Assembly (NCBI GenBank): GCA_013694645.1
Contig: JACDBZ010000255.1
Location: 1-10,584 of the forward strand
Origin: Chloroflexota bacterium
GTDB lineage: Bacteria > Chloroflexota > Limnocylindria > QHBO01
DNA length: 10,584 bases
Direction of reading: 5' to 3'
A program made the translations under genes and the position numbers. The notes under the pieces were generated by a model. The model did no database searches and was not told the origin of the DNA. It saw only the letters and a program-made list of their open reading frames with translations. Within the stretch, counting starts at the first letter, position 1. Every line of letters starts with the position of its first letter. Positions 1-4,986 of this stretch are shown one piece after another.

Positions 1-2
1 GC

Positions 3-611
3 GCGAACGGGACGCGCGATGGGCTCGCCCTCGGAGGGATGAGCGTGTCGGACCTGCGGCTGGTGAGCGACCAGGACGGCGATCCCACGATGCTGGAGCT
101 CGGTTCTCTCCGGCTCTGTCTCATCGAGCGCGGTCAACGGCCGGCTCTTCGCACCTGGGACATCGACGCGGATGCTCGCCGCTCATTTGACGGGATCGAT
201 CACTGGCCTGTGAGTCCTGACTGGCGTATCGACGCCCGATTCGAGCCGACGCCCAGGCGCGTCCTTCGCGTGCCCGACGTCCTTGGTTTCCGCGACGAGC
301 AGCCATCGCCGGGCGATGTCGTCTTCGAGCGCGACGGCGTGGTGCATCGGATTCAGGCACTGGCGGGAGGCGACGCCGGCGAGCTGTGGCTCGTGTTCGG
401 CGATGCGACGAATCGGCACGAGACGTACGGCGGCGGACGATTTCTGTATACCAGCGCGCCAACCACGACAGGCGCGGTTGTTGTCGACTTCAACCGTGCC
501 TATAACCCACCCTGTGTCTTCAGCTCGTTTGCGACCTGCCCGCTCCCGTGGCCGGCGAACCGGCTGACCCTTCGAATCGAGGCTGGAGAGCGGACCTGGG
601 GGCGCCCGTGA
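3..611 (+). CDS. DUF1684 family protein, 5' end outside the window
   Basis: The C-terminal half carries the conserved signature of DUF1684 proteins. Counting from the ATG at 39, ETYGGGRF lies at residues 128-135, DFNRAYNPPC at 150-159 and CPLP at 167-170, followed by an N-R-L segment. These Gly, Asn and Cys positions are the hallmark of the family, whose biochemical role is not known. The frame stays open to the left edge of the window, and the residues upstream of the ATG (an N-G-x-x-D-G-L stretch) read like part of the same domain. I therefore treat the ATG at 39 as internal and the gene as truncated by the window, not broken. It ends with TGA at 609-611. The protein is cytoplasmic as far as can be seen, with no membrane segment in the visible part. 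Family assignment is fairly secure; function is not inferred. Confidence 0.82.
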   Translation, partial: ANGTRDGLALGGMSVSDLRLVSDQDGDPTMLELGSLRLCLIERGQRPALRTWDIDADARRSFDGIDHWPVSPDWRIDARFEPTPRRVLRVPDVLGFRDEQPSPGDVVFERDGVVHRIQALAGGDAGELWLVFGDATNRHETYGGGRFLYTSAPTTTGAVVVDFNRAYNPPCVFSSFATCPLPWPANRLTLRIEAGERTWGRP

Positions 612-623
612 CGCGGCGAAGGC

Positions 624-746
624 TCAGGCCTCGCGCCGCAACTCGTCAAGCACGACGCTCTCCCGGCGATCGGGGGCGCCGAGCCGAATGGCCCACCTTC
701 CAGCGGTGATCGTACGGCTGGCAGTGGCGGTTAGCGAGGATGACAC
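624..746 (-). CDS. Possible 40-residue antisense-oriented small ORF
   Basis: In the gap between the two rightward genes, the minus strand has a GTG-initiated ORF of 40 codons ending in TGA at 626-624. It opens MSSSLTATASRTITAG, continues RWAIRLGAPDRRESVV and ends LDELRREA. About 31 of 40 codons end in G or C and the charged C-terminus looks protein-like, which is why I list it. Against it, an in-frame TGA sits immediately before the GTG, no convincing Shine-Dalgarno sequence lies at a normal distance, and I recognise no family. It could be a real small protein, the remnant of a lost gene, or chance. Confidence 0.2.
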   Translation of the reverse strand: MSSSLTATASRTITAGRWAIRLGAPDRRESVVLDELRREA

Positions 747-791
747 TCAGGGCCGGGATTACCCCTTCAGTCATGCAGGTGCCATTTGCCG

Positions 792-1355
792 ATGCCGGTC
801 TCCACTGATCCAATGGTGCCCGGCCGAGAAGATCTGCCGTGGCCCGATGAGCCCGCGACCAACGGTGCCCCCACCCCGGTGACGACGTTCCCGACGGTTG
901 CGGCATCGCCGGGCCTTCCGATCGGGCGTCTGCGCCGCGCGGACCCGGTCGAGCTGTGGCGAGCCGATGAATTCGCCACCTGGCTCGGATCCAACCTGGA
1001 CGAGGTCGGCGATCTGATGGGCATCCGGCTCACGGCCGCAGCGGCCGGTGCCGCGTCGCCCGGTACGGTCGTCGCGACCGATCCTGACGGCGCGCAGGTC
1101 CGCGTGGTTGTCGAGCTCGGACCGAGCAGCGACGAGACGTTCGGACTTGTCATGCGTCAGATGGTCGCCAGCGGCGCGAAAGTGGCTGTGTGGGTCTGCG
1201 GGAAGGCTCAGGGCGAGCACCTCACCAGCGTCGCGTGGCTGAATCGGGAGATCACCGGTCAGCTCCACGTCATCGTGGTGGAGGCCGTTCGCATCGACGA
1301 CTCGATCCCGGCGCCGATCTTCCGCCTCGCCACGCCCACGGTGAGCGCAGGCTGA
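792..1355 (+). CDS. Stand-alone degenerate PD-(D/E)XK-like domain protein (DUF4268-associated type)
   Basis: A protein of about 187 residues with a Pro/Ala-rich, probably disordered tail of some 45 residues followed by one alpha/beta domain. The domain follows the layout of the N-terminal nuclease-fold domain commonly found before DUF4268: an opening GRLRRADPVELWR, a central strand VRVVVELG (residues 103-110), the segment AVWVCGKAQGEHLTSVAWLN (132-151) and the ending VRIDDSIPAPIF (166-177). In active relatives the centre reads roughly G-P-F-R-A-D ... I-E-N-Q-L. Here the Asp position is Gly/Thr and the E-N-Q positions are V-V-E, so the metal-binding triad appears lost. No DUF4268 domain follows. 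It is probably a binding or scaffolding relic, not an active nuclease. The start is uncertain: a TTG at 786 adds two residues and has an AGG about 6 bases upstream. The resemblance is from memory of the family, not an alignment. Confidence 0.72.
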   Translation: MPVSTDPMVPGREDLPWPDEPATNGAPTPVTTFPTVAASPGLPIGRLRRADPVELWRADEFATWLGSNLDEVGDLMGIRLTAAAAGAASPGTVVATDPDGAQVRVVVELGPSSDETFGLVMRQMVASGAKVAVWVCGKAQGEHLTSVAWLNREITGQLHVIVVEAVRIDDSIPAPIFRLATPTVSAG

Positions 1356-1392
1356 CTCGATCCATCCGATGAGGGTTCGAGCAACTCACGCG

Positions 1393-1410
1393 CCGGTTCT
1401 AGCCGGTTTT
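1393..1410 (+). terminator. Weak intrinsic-terminator-like hairpin
   Basis: CCGG at 1393-1396 pairs with CCGG at 1403-1406 across a TTCTAG loop and is followed at once by TTTT at 1407-1410. It lies 38 bases after the stop of the preceding gene, where a terminator would be expected. A four-base-pair stem is short for an intrinsic terminator, so this is tentative. Confidence 0.25.
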
Positions 1411-1464
1411 CATTGCGAGGATGGCAATGGATGGCTGCCCGCGCGGTCCTCACGCCGGTCCGCG

Positions 1465-1526
1465 TCGAAATATCGGGCCTTCTCGGCCCGGCATGCGATT
1501 CGGGCCGCCTTTGACCGATATTTCGG
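1465..1526. repeat. Nested inverted repeat with alternative pairings
   Basis: CGAAATATCGG at 1466-1476 is a perfect reverse complement of CCGATATTTCG at 1515-1525 (11 bp, plus a T-G pair outside). Inside it, CGGCCCG at 1484-1490 pairs with CGGGCCG at 1501-1507 around a 10-base loop, leaving a symmetrical 7-by-7 internal loop. GGCCCG at 1485-1490 can instead pair with CGGGCC at 1474-1479 across a 5-base loop, so two structures compete. There is no U-run after it, so it is not a standard terminator. It may be an RNA element or paired protein-binding sites. Confidence 0.6.
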
Positions 1527-1654
1527 ACGAGATCATGCTCGCGGGTGCGCAGAGTCGACGCTCAGGTCAGGAGACCACTGAAATATAGGCGAAAGCCGTC
1601 TTGGAAGGATGTTGTCCGCTCGGTGGAGAACCTGTGAGGTGGTCATCGGCCCGC

Positions 1655-1670
1655 CCGCTAGACTGAGCGG
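1655..1670 (+). promoter_or_regulatory. Candidate leaderless promoter -10 (TAGACT) inside a small palindrome
   Basis: TAGACT at 1659-1664 matches the TANNNT pattern and ends 8 bases before the ATG at 1673, so transcription would begin at or next to the start codon. No clear Shine-Dalgarno sequence precedes that ATG. The hexamer sits within CCGCT (1655-1659) and AGCGG (1666-1670), an inverted repeat that could serve as an operator. No strong -35 element is visible. Confidence 0.45.
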
Positions 1671-1672
1671 CG

Positions 1673-2875
1673 ATGAGCACCAGGACCCCGCCGACGCGCC
1701 GCGCCACCGCTGACTTCCTCAACGACCGTGTGCGCGCGATGCCCCCGTCGGGGATCCGCCGCTTCTTCGACATGCTGGCCGAGATGAAGGACGTCATCAG
1801 CCTGACCATCGGCGAACCCGACTTCACCACGCCTGAGCAGATCACCCGCGCCGCCATCGCCAGCCTGGAGGCGGGGGAGACGCACTACACCGCCAACGGT
1901 GGGATGCTCGAGCTGCGCGAGCTCATCGCCGCCAACCTTCGCGACCGATACGGCGCCGCCTACGACCCGCGGACGGAGCTGATCGTCACCGTCGGCGCTT
2001 CCGAGGGAGTGGACGCCTCCCTCCGCGCCACGATCAACCCCGGGGACGAGGTGATCTACCACGAACCGTGCTTCGTGGCCTACGCGCCTTGCATCGAGCT
2101 TGCCGGGGGCACCGCTATCCCGGTCGCCACCACCGACGCCACCGACTTCCGCGTCACTACCGAGATGATCGAATCGGCCATCACGCCGCGCACCAAGGGA
2201 ATCTTCCTCGGTTATCCGAACAACCCCACTGGCGCGGTCCTGGACCGGCCGGAGCTGGAGGCCATTGCCCGCCTGGCCGACGCGCACGACCTGCTCGTCT
2301 ACTCCGATGAGATCTACGACCGCCTCGTCTATGGCGAGCACGAGCACACCGCCTTCAGCGCGCTGCCCGGAATGCGCGAGCGCACCGTTCTGATGGGGGG
2401 CTTCAGCAAGAGCTACGCGATGACCGGCTGGCGCATCGGCTATGTCGCGGCGTCCGCGGAGATCATGGCCGGCATCGCCAAGGTGCACCAGTACGGGATC
2501 ATGTGCGCGCCGACGGCCGCGCAGTTCGCCGCCATTGAGGCGCTTCGCAACGGCGAGCCGCATCTCCAGGCGATGCGTGCCGAGTACGACCGCCGCCGCC
2601 GGTACATGACCGATCGCTTCAACGAGATCGGCTTGGCGTGCTTTGAGCCGATGGGCGCCTTCTACTGCTTCCCGCGCGTGACCGCTGCAACCGGGATGGA
2701 CGAGGGCGCGTTCGCCGAACAGCTCCTCGAGGAAGAGCGCGTCGGGGTCGTGCCGGGGACCGCCTTTGGTCCGAGTGGCGCCGGTCATGTGCGTGTCTGC
2801 TATGCGACGGCCTACGAGCAGATCGTGGAGGCGATGGACCGCATCGAGCGGTTCGTGGCCCGCCACCGCGCCTGA
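1673..2875 (+). CDS. Class I/II PLP-dependent aminotransferase
   Basis: A 400-residue cytoplasmic enzyme of the fold-type I aminotransferase family, the usual full length. It would transfer an amino group between an amino acid and a 2-oxo acid using pyridoxal phosphate. Visible residues: substrate-side segment ISLTIGEPDF (42-51); YPNNPTG (181-187) with the cofactor-contacting Asn184; SDEIYD (211-216) with Asp212 and Tyr215; GGFSKSYAMTGWRIGY (242-257) with Schiff-base Lys246 and phosphate-binding Arg254; and HVRV with carboxylate-binding Arg374. All key residues are present. The sequence resembles the PatA/aspartate/aromatic aminotransferase group, but exact substrate cannot be read from it. 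The start is the ATG with a -10-like TAGACT 8 bases upstream and no ribosome site; the reading begins well ahead of the conserved PPSGIRRFFDML segment, as usual in relatives. The methyltransferase follows after 43 bases on the same strand. Confidence 0.95.
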   Translation: MSTRTPPTRRATADFLNDRVRAMPPSGIRRFFDMLAEMKDVISLTIGEPDFTTPEQITRAAIASLEAGETHYTANGGMLELRELIAANLRDRYGAAYDPRTELIVTVGASEGVDASLRATINPGDEVIYHEPCFVAYAPCIELAGGTAIPVATTDATDFRVTTEMIESAITPRTKGIFLGYPNNPTGAVLDRPELEAIARLADAHDLLVYSDEIYDRLVYGEHEHTAFSALPGMRERTVLMGGFSKSYAMTGWRIGYVAASAEIMAGIAKVHQYGIMCAPTAAQFAAIEALRNGEPHLQAMRAEYDRRRRYMTDRFNEIGLACFEPMGAFYCFPRVTAATGMDEGAFAEQLLEEERVGVVPGTAFGPSGAGHVRVCYATAYEQIVEAMDRIERFVARHRA

Positions 2876-2906
2876 TCCCACCCCGACAGCCCGCAGCACC
2901 ATCGGC

Positions 2907-2912
2907 TACGCT
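2907..2912 (+). promoter_or_regulatory. Candidate leaderless promoter -10 (TACGCT)
   Basis: TACGCT ends 6 bases before the ATG at 2919, with no Shine-Dalgarno sequence between. CCGACA at 2883-2888, 18 bases upstream, matches the last four bases of the TTGACA -35 consensus. Together they suggest a promoter for the methyltransferase-PPK2 pair independent of the aminotransferase. Confidence 0.4.
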
Positions 2913-2918
2913 TCGCCG

Positions 2919-3689
2919 ATGCCGAAGACCCCCGCCCAGCTATTCAGCGAGATCGCGGCTGGTTATGCGGCCACGATGGTGCCATCGCTGCGGCCGATCG
3001 CCGAGACGGTCGTTCGCCGCGCCCGGCTCATGCCCGGCGAGCGAGTCCTGGACATCGGGACCGGGACGGGAATCGGGGCGGCCGCGGCACGCGGCGAAGG
3101 CCGCGCCGTCACGGGCGTGGATGCCGCGCCCGGCATGCTCGAGATTGCGAGGCGTGAGGTCCCCGGCGTCCGCTTCGAGGAAATGGACTTCGCCGATCTG
3201 CGCTTCGACGATGCCGCGTTCGACGTCGTGCTTGCCTCGCATGCACTGCTGTTCGCGAACGATCAGCGGGCGGTGCTCGCCGAGTGGCTGCGCGTGACGC
3301 GCCCGGGCGGTCGCCTCAGCCTGTCGGTGCCCGGGCCCACGGAGGTGACCCCGGTGTGCCACTACAACGAGATCTATGAGCGCCATGGGATCGACACCAC
3401 CAGTCGCTACCCGACCACGGAGACGCTTGCGGCCACGGTCGGCGAGGCCGAATGGACCGACGTCGTGGTGGAGGCGGATCCGATGACCGCCATCCTGCTG
3501 CCGGACGAAGCGGCGTTTCGGACATGGCGCGAGATCGGTTTCCGCAATCCCGCCACTGAGCACTTCAGTCCCGAAGAGCACCGCGCCCTCAGCGACGAGA
3601 TGCTCGCCACCACGCCCCGCACGCCGGACGGTGTCCTGCGCATTCCCTTCGGTGCGATCTACCTCATCGCACGGAGACCGATCCGATGA
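2919..3689 (+). CDS. Class I SAM-dependent methyltransferase
   Basis: A 256-residue Rossmann-fold methyltransferase of the UbiE/Methyltransf_11-like type. Motif I is VLDIGTGTG (43-51), the acidic residue that holds the ribose is Asp68 in GVDAAPGML, and motif II/III character is seen in MDFADLRFDDAAFDVVLAS (89-107), with RVTRPGGRLSLSV (125-137) as the post-motif strand. The C-terminal half (about 145-256) is the variable substrate-recognition region and I cannot assign the methyl acceptor. I prefer ATG 2919 over an in-frame start at 2766, because the latter would lie inside the aminotransferase gene, and because the protein from 2919 opens MPKTPAQLFSEIAAGYAATM, a typical N-terminus. A -10-like hexamer lies 6 bases upstream. 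The stop overlaps the start of the next gene (ATGA), so translation of the two is probably coupled. Confidence 0.88.
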   Translation: MPKTPAQLFSEIAAGYAATMVPSLRPIAETVVRRARLMPGERVLDIGTGTGIGAAAARGEGRAVTGVDAAPGMLEIARREVPGVRFEEMDFADLRFDDAAFDVVLASHALLFANDQRAVLAEWLRVTRPGGRLSLSVPGPTEVTPVCHYNEIYERHGIDTTSRYPTTETLAATVGEAEWTDVVVEADPMTAILLPDEAAFRTWREIGFRNPATEHFSPEEHRALSDEMLATTPRTPDGVLRIPFGAIYLIARRPIR

Positions 3690-4501
3690 GCTTCGGCGAG
3701 CTCCTCCGCATCGCCCCGGGGACGAAGCCGGACCTCGCGGCCATCGATCCCGCCTCGACGCCAGGCTTTGATGGGGACAAGGATGCCGCGCACGATCGGC
3801 TCAAGGAGCTGCGTCATGAGCTCACCAGCTTCCAGGAGCGCCTGTGGGCCGAGGGGCGGCAGAGCCTGCTCATCGTGCTCCAGGCGCTCGACGGCGGGGG
3901 CAAGGACGGGCTCATCCGCAAGGTGATCACGGCGTTCAATCCGCAGGGTACGCGTGTCATCGGCTTCGGCGTGCCAACCGAGGAGGAGCTGCGTCACGAT
4001 TACCTGTGGCGCGTGCACGCGGCCACGCCGGGCAAGGGACGCATCGGCGTGTTCAATCGCTCGCATTACGAGGACGTCCTGGTCGTGCGCGTCAACGAGC
4101 TCGTCCCCGAATCCGTGTGGGAGAAGCGCTACGACCAGATCAACGATTTCGAGGCGACGCTTGCCGCCAACGACACCCGGATCGTGAAGGTCTTCCTCCA
4201 CATCAGCCGAGATGAGCAGCGCGAGCGGTTCCAGAAGCGCATTGACGATCCCGCGAAGCATTGGAAGTGGTCGTCGGGGGACCTCGAAACGCGTGAACAT
4301 TGGGGCGACTACCAGGCCGCCTACGCCGATGCGCTGGCGCGCTGCTCCCGCGACCACGCCCCGTGGTTCGTGGTTCCCGCCGACCACAAGTGGTATCGCG
4401 ATCTCGCCGTCGCCGAGATCCTGGTGGAGGCGGCGCGCGAGATGGATCCGCAGTGGCCGGAGGCGGGGGACGACCTCTCGAGCATCGTCATTCCACAGTA
4501 G
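3686..4501 (+). CDS. Polyphosphate kinase 2 family, class III-type (polyphosphate:nucleotide phosphotransferase)
   Basis: A 271-residue cytoplasmic PPK2 enzyme, expected to move phosphate between inorganic polyphosphate and nucleotides. Family members of this class make ADP and ATP from AMP and ADP. Walker A is LQALDGGGKDG (65-75) with Asp69 and Lys73; the Walker B region is VFNRSHYEDVLVVRV (122-136) with Asn124, Arg125, Glu129 and Asp130; the lid is basic and aromatic, RFQKRIDDPAKHWKW (181-195). The end APWFVVPADHKWYRD (225-239) and the IVIP tail closely recall the Meiothermus ruber class III enzyme, and the single-domain length fits. Class is inferred by resemblance. It overlaps the methyltransferase stop by 4 bp and has GGAG at 3673-3676, 9 bases before the ATG. 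It ends 31 bases before a convergent gene, with a stem-loop between. Confidence 0.94.
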   Translation: MSFGELLRIAPGTKPDLAAIDPASTPGFDGDKDAAHDRLKELRHELTSFQERLWAEGRQSLLIVLQALDGGGKDGLIRKVITAFNPQGTRVIGFGVPTEEELRHDYLWRVHAATPGKGRIGVFNRSHYEDVLVVRVNELVPESVWEKRYDQINDFEATLAANDTRIVKVFLHISRDEQRERFQKRIDDPAKHWKWSSGDLETREHWGDYQAAYADALARCSRDHAPWFVVPADHKWYRDLAVAEILVEAAREMDPQWPEAGDDLSSIVIPQ

Positions 4502-4503
4502 CT

Positions 4504-4532
4504 CGGTCGGGTTCTCCGGCTGCGGCCGACCG
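4504..4532. terminator. Stem-loop between convergent genes, possible bidirectional terminator
   Basis: CGGTCGG at 4504-4510 pairs perfectly with CCGACCG at 4526-4532. Within the loop, CCG at 4516-4518 pairs with CGG at 4523-4525, giving a stacked 10-bp helix with a 5-base bulge. The structure fills the 31 bases between the stop codons of PPK2 and the leftward gene. Neither strand has a U-run after it, so it may be a weak or Rho-assisted terminator or a 3'-end-stabilising structure. Confidence 0.45.
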
Positions 4533-4946
4533 TCAGCCTGCGTGCACGAGGCACGCCCGGGCGAACGCGAGTAACCCCTCGATCGCTCCGTCGACATCGG
4601 TCGTCGCGGCGAGCTCGATCTTGGGATCCTCAGCCACCAGGCGCCACACGGCCTGATCACGTCCCGAGGCCTCGTCAACCTGGGCGTCGGTCTGGAGCCG
4701 GAGCCCTCGGATCGCGCCCCACCGATGAGCCTGTCCGCGGAGAATCCATGCTCCGTTCGGATCGGCGCCGACCGGGGCGTAGCTGTAGTCGAGGAGGCCA
4801 ACGTCGGTTGCCACGAGGACGCGCATGCGTCCGTTGCCGGGGTTGACGCCGACATGCGCGGCGTACTCGTCGGCTCTCAGCTCGCCGAGCTGACGTTGAA
4901 TGAGGCCGCGAGCTTTCCCGAGGTTGTCCCACTCACCGATCTTCAT
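4533..4946 (-). CDS. Small hypothetical protein, possibly PH-like beta fold
   Basis: A 137-residue soluble protein with no signal peptide or membrane segment. It opens MKIGEWDNLGKARGLIQRQL, then has alternating strand-like stretches such as MRVLVATDVGLLDYSYAP (about 40-57) and AWILRGQAHRWGAIRGLRL (about 64-82), WRLVAEDPKIELAAT, and a final helix GAIEGLLAFARACL. The pattern of an amphipathic helix plus a barrel of short strands recalls small bacterial PH-like domains, but that is only an impression and I assign no function. The frame is open further upstream to 5159 within the GGDEF-EAL gene's end; I choose ATG 4946 because the longer N-terminus is Arg-rich shadow coding and because TAGGCT lies 8 bases before this ATG. 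It follows the large signalling gene on the same strand with 40 bases between, so read-through is also possible. Confidence 0.68.
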   Translation of the reverse strand: MKIGEWDNLGKARGLIQRQLGELRADEYAAHVGVNPGNGRMRVLVATDVGLLDYSYAPVGADPNGAWILRGQAHRWGAIRGLRLQTDAQVDEASGRDQAVWRLVAEDPKIELAATTDVDGAIEGLLAFARACLVHAG

Positions 4947-4954
4947 CGCGACGC

Positions 4955-4963
4955 AGCCTAACA
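4955..4963 (-). promoter_or_regulatory. Candidate extended -10 (TGTTAGGCT) for the small hypothetical gene
   Basis: On the minus strand TGTTAGGCT reads as an extended -10 (TG, one base, TAGGCT). Its hexamer at 4960-4955 ends 8 bases before the ATG at 4946, and no Shine-Dalgarno sequence lies between. This is the leaderless arrangement also seen upstream of three other genes here. Confidence 0.42.
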
Positions 4964-4986
4964 GGCGCGCGGGAGGGGCGATACCA

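Larger units (their letters stand above)
1356..1672. other. 317-bp non-coding spacer upstream of the aminotransferase
   Basis: No credible gene was found here on either strand; the short ORFs lack protein character and a ribosome site. The spacer holds a weak terminator-like hairpin near 1393-1410, a nested inverted repeat at 1465-1526, a third copy of its AT-rich arm motif at 1580-1589 and a -10-like hexamer at 1659-1664. The concentration of AT-rich inverted motifs in otherwise GC-rich DNA suggests a control region, or a small RNA gene, in front of the aminotransferase. Confidence 0.6.

Noticed and set aside
1370..1386. GGTTCGAG, resembling a tRNA T-arm
   Set aside because: No acceptor stem, anticodon arm or D-arm can be built around it.
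1369..1581. 70-codon ORF in the spacer, plus strand
   Set aside because: Arg/Ser/Ala-rich product with no family, no ribosome site, and it runs straight through the inverted repeat.
1658..2902. 414-codon open frame on the minus strand
   Set aside because: It covers the aminotransferase antisense and has low-complexity Gly/Ala/Arg/His composition without recognisable motifs.
2766..2918. Upstream in-frame ATG extending the methyltransferase
   Set aside because: It would add 51 Arg/Ser/Pro-rich residues lying inside the aminotransferase gene; the -10 element and typical N-terminus support 2919.
3659..4855. 398-codon open frame on the minus strand
   Set aside because: It is antisense to PPK2 and overlaps the small hypothetical gene in another frame; shadow of real coding DNA.
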